37,887 nt of DNA from Clostridium sp. 27_14 (GCA_001916035.1 MNRQ01000006.1:1-37887); one strand, 5' to 3'. Positions 26,661 to 35,183 are shown, numbered from the stretch's first letter. The notes: a model not told the origin generated them from the sequence alone. Numbers and translations: made by a program.

Positions 26661-28145
26661 CTATTTTTCATTTTTTTCTAATTTCTCTATAATTTCATTT
26701 ACTATTATTCTCTCATCAAATGGATGTTTTACTCCACTTATTTCTTGATATGGCTCATGTCCTTTTCCAGCTAATATTATTATATCTTTTTTATTAGCCA
26801 TTTTTATTGCTTTTTCAATTGCCTCTGTTCTATCCACTATTACTTCATATTTTCCCTTTGTCTTCTTTATTCCTTCTTCTATTTGTTCAACTATTTTTTG
26901 TGGCTCTTCTGTTCTTGGATTATCTGATGTTATTATTGTATAATCTGCTATTTTTCCTGATATTTCACCCATTATTGGTCTTTTTCCACTATCTCTATCT
27001 CCACCACATCCAAATACAGATATTACTCTTCCTCTGGTATAACTTTTTGCTGCTTGCAATATATTTTGTAAACTTTCTGGTGAATGTGCATAATCTATCA
27101 TTATTGTCAATTCTTTTTTATTATTTACTAATTCTGATCTTCCAGGTACCCTTACTTCTAATAATGCCTCTTTTATTATTTCTGGTGAAATTCCAAATTT
27201 TTGTGCCACACATATTGCTGCTAATGAATTATATACACTAAATCTACCTGGTATTCCTGTTTTTACCCTTTCATTTCTATCTGTTATTTTTACTTTAAAA
27301 TCCACATAAGCATTTGTTATTGTTATATCTTTTGCCAATACATTTGCAAAATTATCAATTCCATAAGTTGTTATATTACTTTCTGGAAATAAACCAGGTA
27401 TTTTAGTTCCATGCAAATCATCTACATTAACTATTCCTGTTTTACACATTTTAAACAATTTCAATTTTGATTGAAAATAATCTTCCATATCTGGATGTTC
27501 ATTTGGACTAATATGATCTTCTGAAAAATTTGTAAATAATACTATATCGAATTTACATCCATCGACTCTATGTAATTTTAAACTTTGTGAAGACACCTCC
27601 ATTACTACAACTTCTACTCCTTGTTCTACCATTTGGCTAAACAATTGTTGTAATTCCAAACTTTCTGGTGTTGTTCTATCACTATCTTTTATTTTCTTTC
27701 CATTTATATATGTTGCTATTGTTCCTATTAAACCTACTTTTTTTCCTGCTTTTTCTAATATTTCTTTTATCATATATGTTGTTGTTGTCTTACCCTTAGT
27801 ACCTGTAACACCTATTAATTTTAATTTTGCTGATGGATTTCCATAAAAATTCGCAGCACTTATTGCTAGAGCTTCTCTTGTATTTTTCGCCATAATAATT
27901 GCTACATCTTCTGGCAATTTCACTCCTTTTAAGTTACATCCTTCTTCTATCATTATTGCTGTTGCACCATTTTCTATTGCATTTTCTATAAATTTATGTC
28001 CATCTACAGAAAAACCTTTAATGGCAACAAATAAATATCCTTCTTTTACTTCCTTTGAATTTTTTTCTATTCCTTTTATATCTTTACTTAAATCTCCTCT
28101 TACTTTTAGTCCTTCTAGGCCTACTAACATTTTCTTTAATTCCAT
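26661..28145 (-). CDS. murE: UDP-MurNAc-L-Ala-D-Glu:meso-diaminopimelate ligase MurE
   Basis: Cytoplasmic Mur ligase adding the third residue of the stem peptide. The 494 residues show the P-loop GVTGTKGKTTTTYM, the central domain with EVSSQSLKLHRV, and the C-terminal DNPR motif in SDNPRTEEP, which is diagnostic of meso-diaminopimelate rather than lysine. The carbamylated Lys region (FQSKLKLF) is present. AAGGGATG precedes the ATG. It is the first intact core dcw gene here, with the PBP gene upstream displaced by an insertion. Confidence 0.97.
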   Translation of the reverse strand: MELKKMLVGLEGLKVRGDLSKDIKGIEKNSKEVKEGYLFVAIKGFSVDGHKFIENAIENGATAIMIEEGCNLKGVKLPEDVAIIMAKNTREALAISAANFYGNPSAKLKLIGVTGTKGKTTTTYMIKEILEKAGKKVGLIGTIATYINGKKIKDSDRTTPESLELQQLFSQMVEQGVEVVVMEVSSQSLKLHRVDGCKFDIVLFTNFSEDHISPNEHPDMEDYFQSKLKLFKMCKTGIVNVDDLHGTKIPGLFPESNITTYGIDNFANVLAKDITITNAYVDFKVKITDRNERVKTGIPGRFSVYNSLAAICVAQKFGISPEIIKEALLEVRVPGRSELVNNKKELTIMIDYAHSPESLQNILQAAKSYTRGRVISVFGCGGDRDSGKRPIMGEISGKIADYTIITSDNPRTEEPQKIVEQIEEGIKKTKGKYEVIVDRTEAIEKAIKMANKKDIIILAGKGHEPYQEISGVKHPFDERIIVNEIIEKLEKNEK

Positions 28146-28278
28146 TTAGAATCATCCCTTCATTTTATTATGTTTTGTTGATAAATTTTTACCTACAATT
28201 TTAGTATATTATATATCTATTTTTGTTTTTTGTATAGAGTTTTTTACATTTTTTTACGTTTTTTAATTCCATTTTTGG

Positions 28279-28343
28279 GAACAAAAGCGGACATTAATAA
28301 CATTGGCACTTACTAGAAGATTTTTAAGTCCGCGTCTTTGTTC
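28279..28343. repeat. Dispersed repeat copy B with inverted arms
   Basis: The left arm GAACAAAAGCGGAC (28279-28292) pairs with GTCCGCGTCTTTGTTC (28328-28343) around about 35 nt. The left 26 nt recur at 13210-13235 with two mismatches. Imperfect arms and a dispersed second copy suggest a small non-autonomous element. Confidence 0.7.
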
Positions 28344-28391
28344 GTGCGCGAAAATTTATGAAATAAATTTTCTGTACATTGTTATTTTTAG

Positions 28392-28424
28392 TATTATAGA
28401 AAGTTCGAAGAACTTCCTATAATA
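28392..28424. repeat. Inverted-repeat hairpin linked to the dispersed repeat
   Basis: TATTATAGAAAGTTC pairs with GAACTTCCTATAATA around a GAA loop with one mismatch. It resembles the terminator stem at 13244-13282 (AAAGTTC and GAACTTT core), which also follows a copy of the repeat. Confidence 0.6.
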
Positions 28425-28426
28425 TT

Positions 28427-28468
28427 AAAAGTCAGTAAATTTTGAATCACAAAATCTACTGACTTTTT
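28427..28468 (-). terminator. Terminator of the 585-residue protein gene
   Basis: AAAAGTCAGTAAATTTTG pairs with CAAAATCTACTGACTTTT with one mismatch (28427-28444 and 28450-28467). On the minus strand it lies just past the stop codon and is followed by TTTTAATATT. Confidence 0.65.
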
Positions 28469-28473
28469 ACAAA

Positions 28474-30231
28474 CTATTTAGTTGTTGCTATTAAATTACC
28501 ATTAAAATCATAAATACTCTCATATTCCTCTGTTTCAACTCTTATCTTATCCGAATAAACAATTTCTGTACTTACAAATTCTCCAGGAATCAATTTTTCA
28601 AATCCCACATCATCTGTATATGTATATAACATGACTTTGCCATCTTTTACCACATCTAATAAAAATTTTTTATAGCTACCTTTACTGATTATTTCTTCTG
28701 CCTCAAGTACGGTATATTTTCTATTCTTTAAATCCCATACTCTATAACCATTTTCGATTTTCTCTATAACTAAATTTTCATTATATTTAGTATCCTCATA
28801 ATTAAATTTCTTCTGAAAAATAAGATTTCCATAAAAATCAAAAAACCAAACTTTTTCATCAAATCCCTCTATTTTAATGTAGTAATCTTCTATACACATA
28901 ACTTCTTTTAAGCCTCTAATTGTAAAAAGCAGTTCACCTTCCTTTGAGAAAAAAGCAATCAAACCTTTGTTATCTTCTTTATATCCTCTTGTAAAATATA
29001 TAAATTTATCACTACGAGAATCACTTATTTGTTCAAATTTTTCCATAAAAATAGGTTTCCAATTTTTATCATACACGGTCCATACATTATTACTAAAAAA
29101 TGGATAAGAATCATTGCTCCCAAGTGCTATCATATTAGGAGTTTCTTTATACATAAAAGCACAAAAATAATCATCTTCATCTCTTACAGTTCCTATAACA
29201 TTAATATAGTTTCCGTCTAAATCATAACATTCATATATTGTTTTTTCTTTTTTTCTTGCACGTCTTTGATTAGAACCGATTTTTCTTGAACATATAAAAT
29301 AATTTTCCCGCATCCATACTACATGAGAATATTTTACACTCACTTTTCCTTTGAAAAAAATTTCTGTATTAGGTACTCTTTTTTGATGTTTACCACGTCC
29401 ATATTTCTCTTTTTTCAAAACTTTCTTTATAATTTCATTCAACTCATAATTTTTTTCATTTTTTCCATCAAATACATATACTTTATCTTCTACAATTTTT
29501 ATTTTTTTATATTTGATTGGAAATATAAAATTTGCACGCCTTTCATATTTAACTCCACGCCTTCCAGTAATCAATAAGCCTGACTTGCCATCTTTGTAAA
29601 TTTGTATCAATGTATTTTTTTTATATATTTTAATAAAAAATGCATCAAAATCAAATTCTATTCTAGCCAACTCAGTTGAATAGAAATAGTATTTATTTCC
29701 TTTTTGTAAAAAAAGAAATTCATTCATGTAATACACATCGTCATATTTTTCTCCTATAAATTGCTTATGCTCAAGACTATACAACTTAAATTGTTCTTTC
29801 TGCTTTAATATTATATGAGATTCATAAAACTTAACTTCTTCGTAATCTTCAAATGGTATAAGACAAGCTCCCTTTTCAGTATATACTATTGCATTTTGGA
29901 ATCCTAAAGAATTGTTATAAATTACTACATAATATTTTCCTTCAAGATAAATTACTTCAGCTTTATCAATCAATCGATAACATAAACTCTCGCCTTCATA
30001 ATTAATAAACTTCCAGTACTCACCTTCTTTAAATAATATACTATGTGGTAAATCAATAAGTACACTTCTATTAATTCCAATATTATCACTTAAATCTACC
30101 CGTCCTAAAAATTTTCCTTCTAAGTTATAAATTCTTACTTTGTCATTTTTTTCTCTAACCGCCACATACCTTTCACATACTTCCAACCGTTCTCCTGGTT
30201 TCATATCAAAATCCATTTTGTGTTTGTTCAT
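28474..30231 (-). CDS. 585-residue repeat protein (WG/beta-propeller-like), unknown function, with three in-frame CGG codons
   Basis: No signal peptide or membrane segment is seen. The protein consists of many degenerate repeats ending in D/E-x-x-G-N/K-hydrophobic, for example YNLEGKFLGR, YDLDGNYINV, FFDFYGNLIF and YDFNGNLIAT. This looks like WG-type or propeller repeats; no catalytic motif is recognised. AAAGG lies 9 nt before the ATG. CGG occurs at 30193-30195 (GER-LEV), 30100-30102 (LGR-VDL) and 29309-29311 (WMR-ENY), approximate positions. All are read through in a single open frame, unlike every recognised gene in the window. It is inserted between murE and the PBP gene, suggesting recent acquisition. 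Confidence 0.75.
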   Translation of the reverse strand: MNKHKMDFDMKPGERLEVCERYVAVREKNDKVRIYNLEGKFLGRVDLSDNIGINRSVLIDLPHSILFKEGEYWKFINYEGESLCYRLIDKAEVIYLEGKYYVVIYNNSLGFQNAIVYTEKGACLIPFEDYEEVKFYESHIILKQKEQFKLYSLEHKQFIGEKYDDVYYMNEFLFLQKGNKYYFYSTELARIEFDFDAFFIKIYKKNTLIQIYKDGKSGLLITGRRGVKYERRANFIFPIKYKKIKIVEDKVYVFDGKNEKNYELNEIIKKVLKKEKYGRGKHQKRVPNTEIFFKGKVSVKYSHVVWMRENYFICSRKIGSNQRRARKKEKTIYECYDLDGNYINVIGTVRDEDDYFCAFMYKETPNMIALGSNDSYPFFSNNVWTVYDKNWKPIFMEKFEQISDSRSDKFIYFTRGYKEDNKGLIAFFSKEGELLFTIRGLKEVMCIEDYYIKIEGFDEKVWFFDFYGNLIFQKKFNYEDTKYNENLVIEKIENGYRVWDLKNRKYTVLEAEEIISKGSYKKFLLDVVKDGKVMLYTYTDDVGFEKLIPGEFVSTEIVYSDKIRVETEEYESIYDFNGNLIATTK

Positions 30232-30331
30232 AAAATTCTTCCTTTCTTTTGATTTTTTGGTAATTAGTTAATAAGCTATTTAGCTATATTGGTGAATATT
30301 ATATATCATTTTTAACATAAAATCAATAAAA

Positions 30332-30595
30332 TCACAGTTTTTTCAGTTCTTCTCCATACTTTACTCCCAAAGAATAGCTAAACACATAGTAATAATCTTC
30401 CATCTTATGAAATAATTCTAATATTTCATTAAATTTTTCTTTATCTTCCTCTTTTAGCAATTTACTTAGTTCTTCGATCTTTTTTGATAATAATATATAA
30501 ACTCTATTAAATTCCCTATTCTCACTTAATATATGAGATTTACTTTCTATAAAATCACTTATTACTTTATAATTTTCATTTTCAAAAATTCCCAT
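30332..30595 (-). CDS. Small helical protein of unknown function
   Basis: Eighty-seven residues, mostly charged and predicted helical (KKIEELSKLLKEEDKEKFNE), with an aromatic stretch (DYYYVFSYSLGVKYG) near the end. GAGG precedes the ATG by 8 nt. It resembles the small cytoplasmic proteins common in Firmicutes accessory regions, but I cannot name a family. It lies about 100 nt upstream of the 585-residue protein gene and may share its transcript. Confidence 0.65.
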   Translation of the reverse strand: MGIFENENYKVISDFIESKSHILSENREFNRVYILLSKKIEELSKLLKEEDKEKFNEILELFHKMEDYYYVFSYSLGVKYGEELKKL

Positions 30596-30769
30596 ATAAA
30601 TAACCTCACTATATTAATTATTTTTATTTATTTTATCCCAAATTAAAATTTTAATCCTCAAAAAACAAAAATAATCAATTTTTTATTAATTTTTCATTCA
30701 AAATTTCTTCTACCAATCAATTTTAATATATTCACTTTAATACAGTCAAAATTACTTACAAATAAATAT

Positions 30770-31051
30770 TTATTCTATTTTTACATATACCAAACTTCCA
30801 CTATTAACAGTTATTCCTGCCTGAGGTACTTGTTCTTTTATAATCGCAACTTCCTTATCAACTTCTTCTGTTTCCATTGACATATTTAAGTTTCTTTCTT
30901 TCAAAACTTTTTCTGCTTCTCTCACTGTCTTTCCCATTATATCTGGTGTTTCCACTTTTTCCATTTCTTGAATTTCATCTTTATTTCCTTGATTTACCTC
31001 TAAATATGGCAATATTTCTGAAAATACTTTTCCTCCAACAGGTGCTGCCAC
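30770..31051 (-). pseudogene. spoVD: 3' fragment of a SpoVD-type class B penicillin-binding protein (PASTA domain)
   Basis: The frame reads GGGVAAPVGGKVFSEILPYLE, the end of a transpeptidase domain, then one PASTA domain (VETPDIMGKTVREAEKVLKERN to the C-terminus). Everything upstream is replaced by the serine recombinase gene, so only the last about 94 residues remain. The frame continues a few codons upstream of GTG 31051 into element sequence (VVIITQ). By chance or design GGAGG sits 3 nt before that GTG. Position upstream of murE matches spoVD in spore-forming dcw clusters. The rest of the gene is expected beyond the right end of the window. Confidence 0.85.
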
Positions 31052-31086
31052 ACCACCTCCTTGGGTGATTATAACAACACAATTTT

Positions 31087-32793
31087 TTAAACTGCTTTTG
31101 CTTTTAGCTCTAGCACATTTCTGTTATTTTCTATGTAATCTTGACATCTCTTAAACTCATCTTCAAACTTAAATCTTATCGTTATATTTCCATTATCATG
31201 CACATAAATACAATCTATTAATTCCATCATTATCTCTCTTGATAATTCAGTAATTCCTTTTTGCTTTTTAAATTTCTCTATCCATTTATTACTACTTTGC
31301 TTCTGGTTTTCATATTTTTGTTTTTCATTTTGCAGTCTTTCTATATTTAGTTTTAGTCTTTCAATATCATTTTCATATTTTTGCTTATATTCCAAATATT
31401 CTTCTCTTGTTATATCTGCATTTTTCCAATCTTCATAAAGAGTTCTTTTGAAATTTGATATTTTAGCAATCTCATTTTGTTTTGCAATTATCATATTATC
31501 AATATTTTCATTTTTTAAATTTTGGAAACTACTTTCATTGATTTGTTTTATTATTTCTTCTGTATTAATTAATAAATCAATATGTAAATTAATTGCTTGA
31601 ACCACAGCCTTTTCTAACAATTCTTCTTTTATTGTATGTTTTGTACATAACTTATTAGATTTTTTTCTATATGTACTACAAATATAATATTCATACTTAC
31701 TTCCACTCTTATTTGTACTACTTTTCTTATTCATTGCTCTCCTACAGTCTGCACATTTTAAGAAACCTGCCCATATTGATAATTCATTTGTTTTTTGAGA
31801 TACCTTTGTATCTCTTCTAGATAATTCTTGTGCTTTTGTGAAAGTTTCTTTATCAATAATTGGTTCATGTGTATTTTCTACTCTTACCCATTCTTCTTTT
31901 GGAACCACCTCAACTTTATGCACTTTGTAGCTTTTTGTTCTTCTTTTCCCTTGAACAGTATTGCCTATGTACACTTCATTATTTAAAATATTTCGTACTG
32001 TAGAAGGTGTCCAAGTATATGTATTATCTTTTATTCCATAGTTGTTATAATTTTGTCCTAATTCTAATTTCTTATGTCCTGTAGGATTTAAAATACCTAA
32101 ATCATTTAGCTTATGGCAAATCGCTATCTTTCCTAACCCTTCATTGACATTCCAATTGAAAATCTTTCTCACTATATCTGCTGCTACCTCGTCTATTATT
32201 AACTTATGTTTATCTTTCGGATCTTTAATATAACCATAAGATGGAAAAGCTCCTATAAACTCTCCTTTTTTCTTTTTTCCATTCAATGATGTTCTTATTT
32301 TAGTTGATGTATCTCGTGCATACTCATCATTTATTAAGTTTTTAAATGGCACTAAAATTGTATTTGTACTTGATGGATTTTTAAAACTATCTACTAAATC
32401 ATTAATGGCAATAAATCTTATATTAAATAACGGAAAAACTTGCTCTATATAATTTCCTACTTCTATATAGTTCCTTCCAAGTCTTGATAAGTCCTTTACA
32501 ATTACACAATTAATATTTCCATTTCTCATATCTTCTAGTAATCTTTGAAATGAAGGTCTATTAAAATCTGTTCCTGTAAATCCATCATCTATATAAGTAT
32601 CATAAACTATCAAATCATCATGTTCTTCTATGAATTCGTTTAATAGTGTCTTTTGGCTTGTTACACTATTACTTTCTTGCTTTTCTGTCCCATTGTCGCT
32701 ATCCTCTTGTGAAAGTCTTATATATAATGCAACAGACCATATTTTTTTATTTACTACGTTTTCATTAGAAAAATATTTTGACTTTCTTGCCAT
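31087..32793 (-). CDS. Large serine recombinase (TnpX/TndX-like site-specific integrase/excisionase)
   Basis: This 568-residue recombinase has the catalytic domain at about 18-170 with nucleophile Ser28 in YIRLSQED and motifs DDGFTGTDFNRPSFQRLL, in part, and KDLSRLGRNYIE. A recombinase domain (about 195-300) follows, then a zinc ribbon (CADCRRAMNKK, with a later Cys pair at about 370-385), a long coiled coil (about 425-520) and a DUF4368-like C-terminus (IDCIYVHDNGNITIRFKFEDEF, in part). Enzymes of this class integrate and excise elements without leaving duplications. Its 3' end abuts the broken PBP gene, the usual place for an integrase at an element end. GGAGGG precedes the ATG. Confidence 0.95.
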   Translation of the reverse strand: MARKSKYFSNENVVNKKIWSVALYIRLSQEDSDNGTEKQESNSVTSQKTLLNEFIEEHDDLIVYDTYIDDGFTGTDFNRPSFQRLLEDMRNGNINCVIVKDLSRLGRNYIEVGNYIEQVFPLFNIRFIAINDLVDSFKNPSSTNTILVPFKNLINDEYARDTSTKIRTSLNGKKKKGEFIGAFPSYGYIKDPKDKHKLIIDEVAADIVRKIFNWNVNEGLGKIAICHKLNDLGILNPTGHKKLELGQNYNNYGIKDNTYTWTPSTVRNILNNEVYIGNTVQGKRRTKSYKVHKVEVVPKEEWVRVENTHEPIIDKETFTKAQELSRRDTKVSQKTNELSIWAGFLKCADCRRAMNKKSSTNKSGSKYEYYICSTYRKKSNKLCTKHTIKEELLEKAVVQAINLHIDLLINTEEIIKQINESSFQNLKNENIDNMIIAKQNEIAKISNFKRTLYEDWKNADITREEYLEYKQKYENDIERLKLNIERLQNEKQKYENQKQSSNKWIEKFKKQKGITELSREIMMELIDCIYVHDNGNITIRFKFEDEFKRCQDYIENNRNVLELKAKAV

Positions 32794-32876
32794 TAATTTT
32801 CAGCCCTCCTTTCTTTTAATCTTATAAATGATTTCAAATTTTTCTATTTGCTTTAATTTTAGCGTGCTCGCTTTAA

Positions 32877-32954
32877 TTTGTCAGCCCATTTTGCTGAAAC
32901 TGTTAAAATTTATTTTCTACAGTTTCAGTATGCAAAATTATGCAATAATTTTGC
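32877..32954. promoter_or_regulatory. Cluster of hairpins upstream of the recombinase
   Basis: Three inverted repeats lie between the 51-residue gene and the recombinase: CAGC-CCATTTT-GCTG within TTTGTCAGCCC (32877 on), CTGAAACTGT with ACAGTTTCAG (32894-32903, 32919-32928), and GCAAAATTAT with ATAATTTTGC (32932-32954). They may terminate the upstream transcript or control the recombinase. Confidence 0.45.
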
Positions 32955-32958
32955 ATTC

Positions 32959-33114
32959 CTATTTTAACTTTTGTTTTAAAATATTTACCATGCACTCATT
33001 AAATGTTTTATTTGTTTTAGCATATTCCATTCTTACAACTATATTTTCTACATTTATTTGGTACGGATTTTTCTCTGATGATAGATATTTTACTATCTTC
33101 TCATTTTCTTTCAT
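32959..33114 (-). CDS. Small element-encoded protein (51 residues)
   Basis: ATG 33114 follows AAAAGGAAAATAGGC. The product begins MKENEKIVKYLSSEKNPYQI and ends MVNILKQKLK. Small proteins of this kind often sit directly upstream of TnpX-type recombinases in Firmicutes transposons (TnpW-like), which fits its position; I assign this by context and weak resemblance only. Confidence 0.6.
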   Translation of the reverse strand: MKENEKIVKYLSSEKNPYQINVENIVVRMEYAKTNKTFNECMVNILKQKLK

Positions 33115-33308
33115 TGCCTATTTTCCTTTTCAAATTTTCTATTTTTTAGAATTTGTTTGGCTTTAGTCATTACAAATTCTTAAAGCCTTTTGTAAATTTT
33201 ATTGAGAGCAAAAAATTTTTATTACTATTTTGTTACTCTAAATATATAAAAACATTTATCTCTCTAATAAGTACATGCCGTTGAATTAATAAAAAGTTAA
33301 AATTTTGC

Positions 33309-33351
33309 AAAAAAAAAATAACTAGAATCTAGTTTTTACTAAATTCTAGTT
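33309..33351 (-). terminator. Intrinsic terminator of the methyltransferase gene
   Basis: AACTAGAAT pairs with ATTCTAGTT (33320-33328, 33343-33351), overlapping the stop codon. On the minus strand it is followed by a run of about ten T residues. Confidence 0.85.
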
Positions 33352-34308
33352 CAATGCCTTCATAATATTTTCAGCAATCCTATTTATAACCGGAACAACA
33401 ACACTATTTCCTGCTTGTTTATATAACCTAGCGTCACTCATATCTGTAGGTAACTCATAATATTTAGGATACCCCTGAGCATAAAAACATTCTATTGGAG
33501 TTAATTTTCTTATTCCAAACTTTGTTTTTATTAGTGGTACATTGTGCCCACCTTCTCCCATATTAGCTGTTAATGTTGGCACTAAATTGCTTTGATTTTT
33601 TCTTACATATTTTCTTCTCCATTGATATACAGTGTTGTCATCATCCATTTCTTCTGTTAATAACTTATATATATTACCTTTGTACTTTCCTTCTGTATAA
33701 TAATATTTATCATCTACCTTCGTATCAAAATTAAATACATCCTTTATACTCTTATTTAATGTTGTTGGTAATGGCATTTGAAATCTATCAAAATCCTCTT
33801 TATCTCTAAATGCTACTATGTATATTCTTTCTCTATTTTGAGGTATATTTCCATATTCACAAGCATTTAAAACTTGACATTTTATTTTATCTTTATATCC
33901 TGCATCTTCTAGTCTTTCTATTATAGTTTTAAATGTATTTCCTTTATCATGACCTACTAAGTTTTTTACATTCTCTAAGAATATTACTCTAGGCTTTCTT
34001 TCTTTGAAAATTCTTTCCATTTCAAAGAACAAATCTCCTGTTCTATCATCTTCAAATCCTTTTCTATATCCAGCTACCGAAAAAGACGTACAAGGAAATC
34101 CTCCTACCATTATATCAAATTCTGGTATTTCGTTTACTTTAACATCGTGAATATCTCTACAATCTACTTTTGTACTAAAGTTTTTTTCATAAGTTTCTAC
34201 AGCATACTTATCGAATTCATTAGCATATGCTATTTCACATTTATCTGTTTCTAAAAATCCTAAATCTATTCCTCCAACACCTGCAAAAAGGCTACAAATT
34301 TTATACAT
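33346..34308 (-). CDS. DNA (cytosine-5)-methyltransferase, type II restriction-modification
   Basis: The 320-residue enzyme carries ordered C5-methyltransferase motifs: I (CSLFAGVGGIDLGF), IV with catalytic Cys73 (GGFPCTSFSVAG), VI (FLENVKNL), VIII (QNRERIYIVAF) and X (KQAGNSVVVPVI). The target-recognition region between VIII and IX is short. It protects DNA against the endonuclease encoded just upstream. AAGGAG lies 8 nt before the ATG. Codon use resembles its neighbours. Target sequence cannot be read from the protein; GCNGC is possible if the partner is Bsp6I-like. Confidence 0.95.
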   Translation of the reverse strand: MYKICSLFAGVGGIDLGFLETDKCEIAYANEFDKYAVETYEKNFSTKVDCRDIHDVKVNEIPEFDIMVGGFPCTSFSVAGYRKGFEDDRTGDLFFEMERIFKERKPRVIFLENVKNLVGHDKGNTFKTIIERLEDAGYKDKIKCQVLNACEYGNIPQNRERIYIVAFRDKEDFDRFQMPLPTTLNKSIKDVFNFDTKVDDKYYYTEGKYKGNIYKLLTEEMDDDNTVYQWRRKYVRKNQSNLVPTLTANMGEGGHNVPLIKTKFGIRKLTPIECFYAQGYPKYYELPTDMSDARLYKQAGNSVVVPVINRIAENIMKALN

Positions 34309-34363
34309 AATTTATTCTCTCCTTATCTTTTGCGGCACGCCGCGATTTTATTGGTTATAATAA

Positions 34364-34382
34364 CAGAGTAATCAACACTCTG
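34364..34382. promoter_or_regulatory. Palindromic candidate operator between endonuclease and methyltransferase genes
   Basis: CAGAGTAATCAACACTCTG is an imperfect palindrome whose reverse complement nearly equals the sequence at 34924-34942. It lies just upstream of a TATTATAA stretch that could be the -10 of the methyltransferase promoter. A short GCGG-CACG-CCGC hairpin at 34332-34343 lies in the leader. Confidence 0.5.
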
Positions 34383-34386
34383 CCTT

Positions 34387-34923
34387 TCATACTTTTTCAA
34401 CTATCATTCCTCTTCTAATGTTGAATGTTACTGTAGGTTCTAGTTTTCTTGCTTCGATTATTGATTGTATTACGCTTAAATGTGGTCTTTTACCAGCTTT
34501 CTGATAATCTCCAACTGTTGCTGTTTTTGATACAGGAATTTTCTTTAATTCTTCTGAATTAACACCTGTATCATAAACAAACAACATATTTAAGTCTAAA
34601 TCAAATCTTAAAAATACTAAATCATCAAAATCACATCTAGGTCCAAAACTACTTAGATCATAATCATAGTTACTTGTAGCTTTAAACTCTATTTTTCTTC
34701 CATCAAGAGATTTTGCATCTCCTCCTGAACTTTTATTCCAAAGAAGATTTAAACAATAGCAACCCATAGGTTCACTGATTGCATCTGGCATATTTATTCC
34801 CCTTGACACTAAGCTTTTTACATACGTATTTAAGTCTTTCCATTTAAAGTATGCATCACATGTTTCTTGAATTCTTGGTTCATCAATTTTTATTAAATAT
34901 TCATCATTCAATTTATTCACCAT
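34387..34923 (-). CDS. Type II restriction endonuclease, probably Bsp6I-like
   Basis: A 178-residue protein adjacent to a C5-methyltransferase. The stretch SSGGDAKSLDGRKIEFKATSNYD contains a PD-(D/E)xK-type core (Asp of GGD, then E-F-K). FLRFDLDLNMLFVYDTGV and the C-terminal FNIRRGMIVEKV complete a small single-domain enzyme. Length and these segments fit my recollection of the Bsp6I family (target GCNGC), but I could not compare sequences, so the specificity is tentative. There is no obvious Shine-Dalgarno before ATG 34923: a TATAAT at about 34951 and a palindrome directly abut the start, suggesting a very short leader and tight control. Confidence 0.75.
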   Translation of the reverse strand: MVNKLNDEYLIKIDEPRIQETCDAYFKWKDLNTYVKSLVSRGINMPDAISEPMGCYCLNLLWNKSSGGDAKSLDGRKIEFKATSNYDYDLSSFGPRCDFDDLVFLRFDLDLNMLFVYDTGVNSEELKKIPVSKTATVGDYQKAGKRPHLSVIQSIIEARKLEPTVTFNIRRGMIVEKV

Positions 34924-34942
34924 CAGAGTGTTATTACTCTTG
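34924..34942. promoter_or_regulatory. Palindromic candidate operator abutting the endonuclease start
   Basis: CAGAGTGTTATTACTCTTG contains the palindrome AGAGTGTTATTACTCT. It lies between a TATAAT-like -10 and the start codon. The related site at 34364-34382 differs by one inserted base in reverse complement. A regulator or the methyltransferase itself could bind both. Confidence 0.5.
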
Positions 34943-35010
34943 TCAAGAATTATATAATAAATTTCGTTTTTTTTCTACTCTATTTGCAAATTTTCTTCAA
35001 AAAATTTTTA

Positions 35011-35133
35011 TTAATTATTTTCATAATCTTCTAATATCTCTTTTATCGCCAATATTTTTTCATCTTGCAAATTTACTAATGCATTTCTAATTCTACCTAT
35101 AGAACATCTAATAGCATTTGGTGTAAACAACAT
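35011..35133 (-). CDS. Small protein of 40 residues, unknown
   Basis: ATG 35133 follows GAGGAAAGAAGTG. The product begins MLFTPNAIRCSIGRIRNALV and ends EILEDYENN, an amphipathic helical peptide with a basic first half and acidic second half. No family is recognised. It lies just upstream of the restriction-modification genes and could be a control peptide, but nothing in the sequence proves that. Confidence 0.45.
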   Translation of the reverse strand: MLFTPNAIRCSIGRIRNALVNLQDEKILAIKEILEDYENN

Positions 35134-35183
35134 CACTTCTTTCCTCAATATCCAAATTTCTCACCTCATTTTCTACAAAATAA

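Larger units (their letters stand above)
28146..28473. other. Non-coding interval with several hairpins upstream of murE
   Basis: There is no credible gene. The first 100 nt are AT-rich leader of murE. The rest holds an inverted-repeat element (28279-28343), a small stem (28349-28371), a longer stem (28392-28424) and a terminator (28427-28468). The local GC-rich patches (GCGGAC, GTCCGC, GTGCGCG) stand out against the background. Confidence 0.6.

Noticed and set aside
30770..31051. Free-standing PASTA-domain protein with its own start
   Set aside because: The GTG and GGAGG lie within conserved transpeptidase coding sequence, so the ribosome-binding-like sequence is more easily explained as Gly-Gly codons.
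32828..33166. Plus-strand open frame of 112 codons
   Set aside because: It is Phe/Ile-rich, covers the well-supported 51-residue gene on the other strand, and lacks a ribosome binding site.
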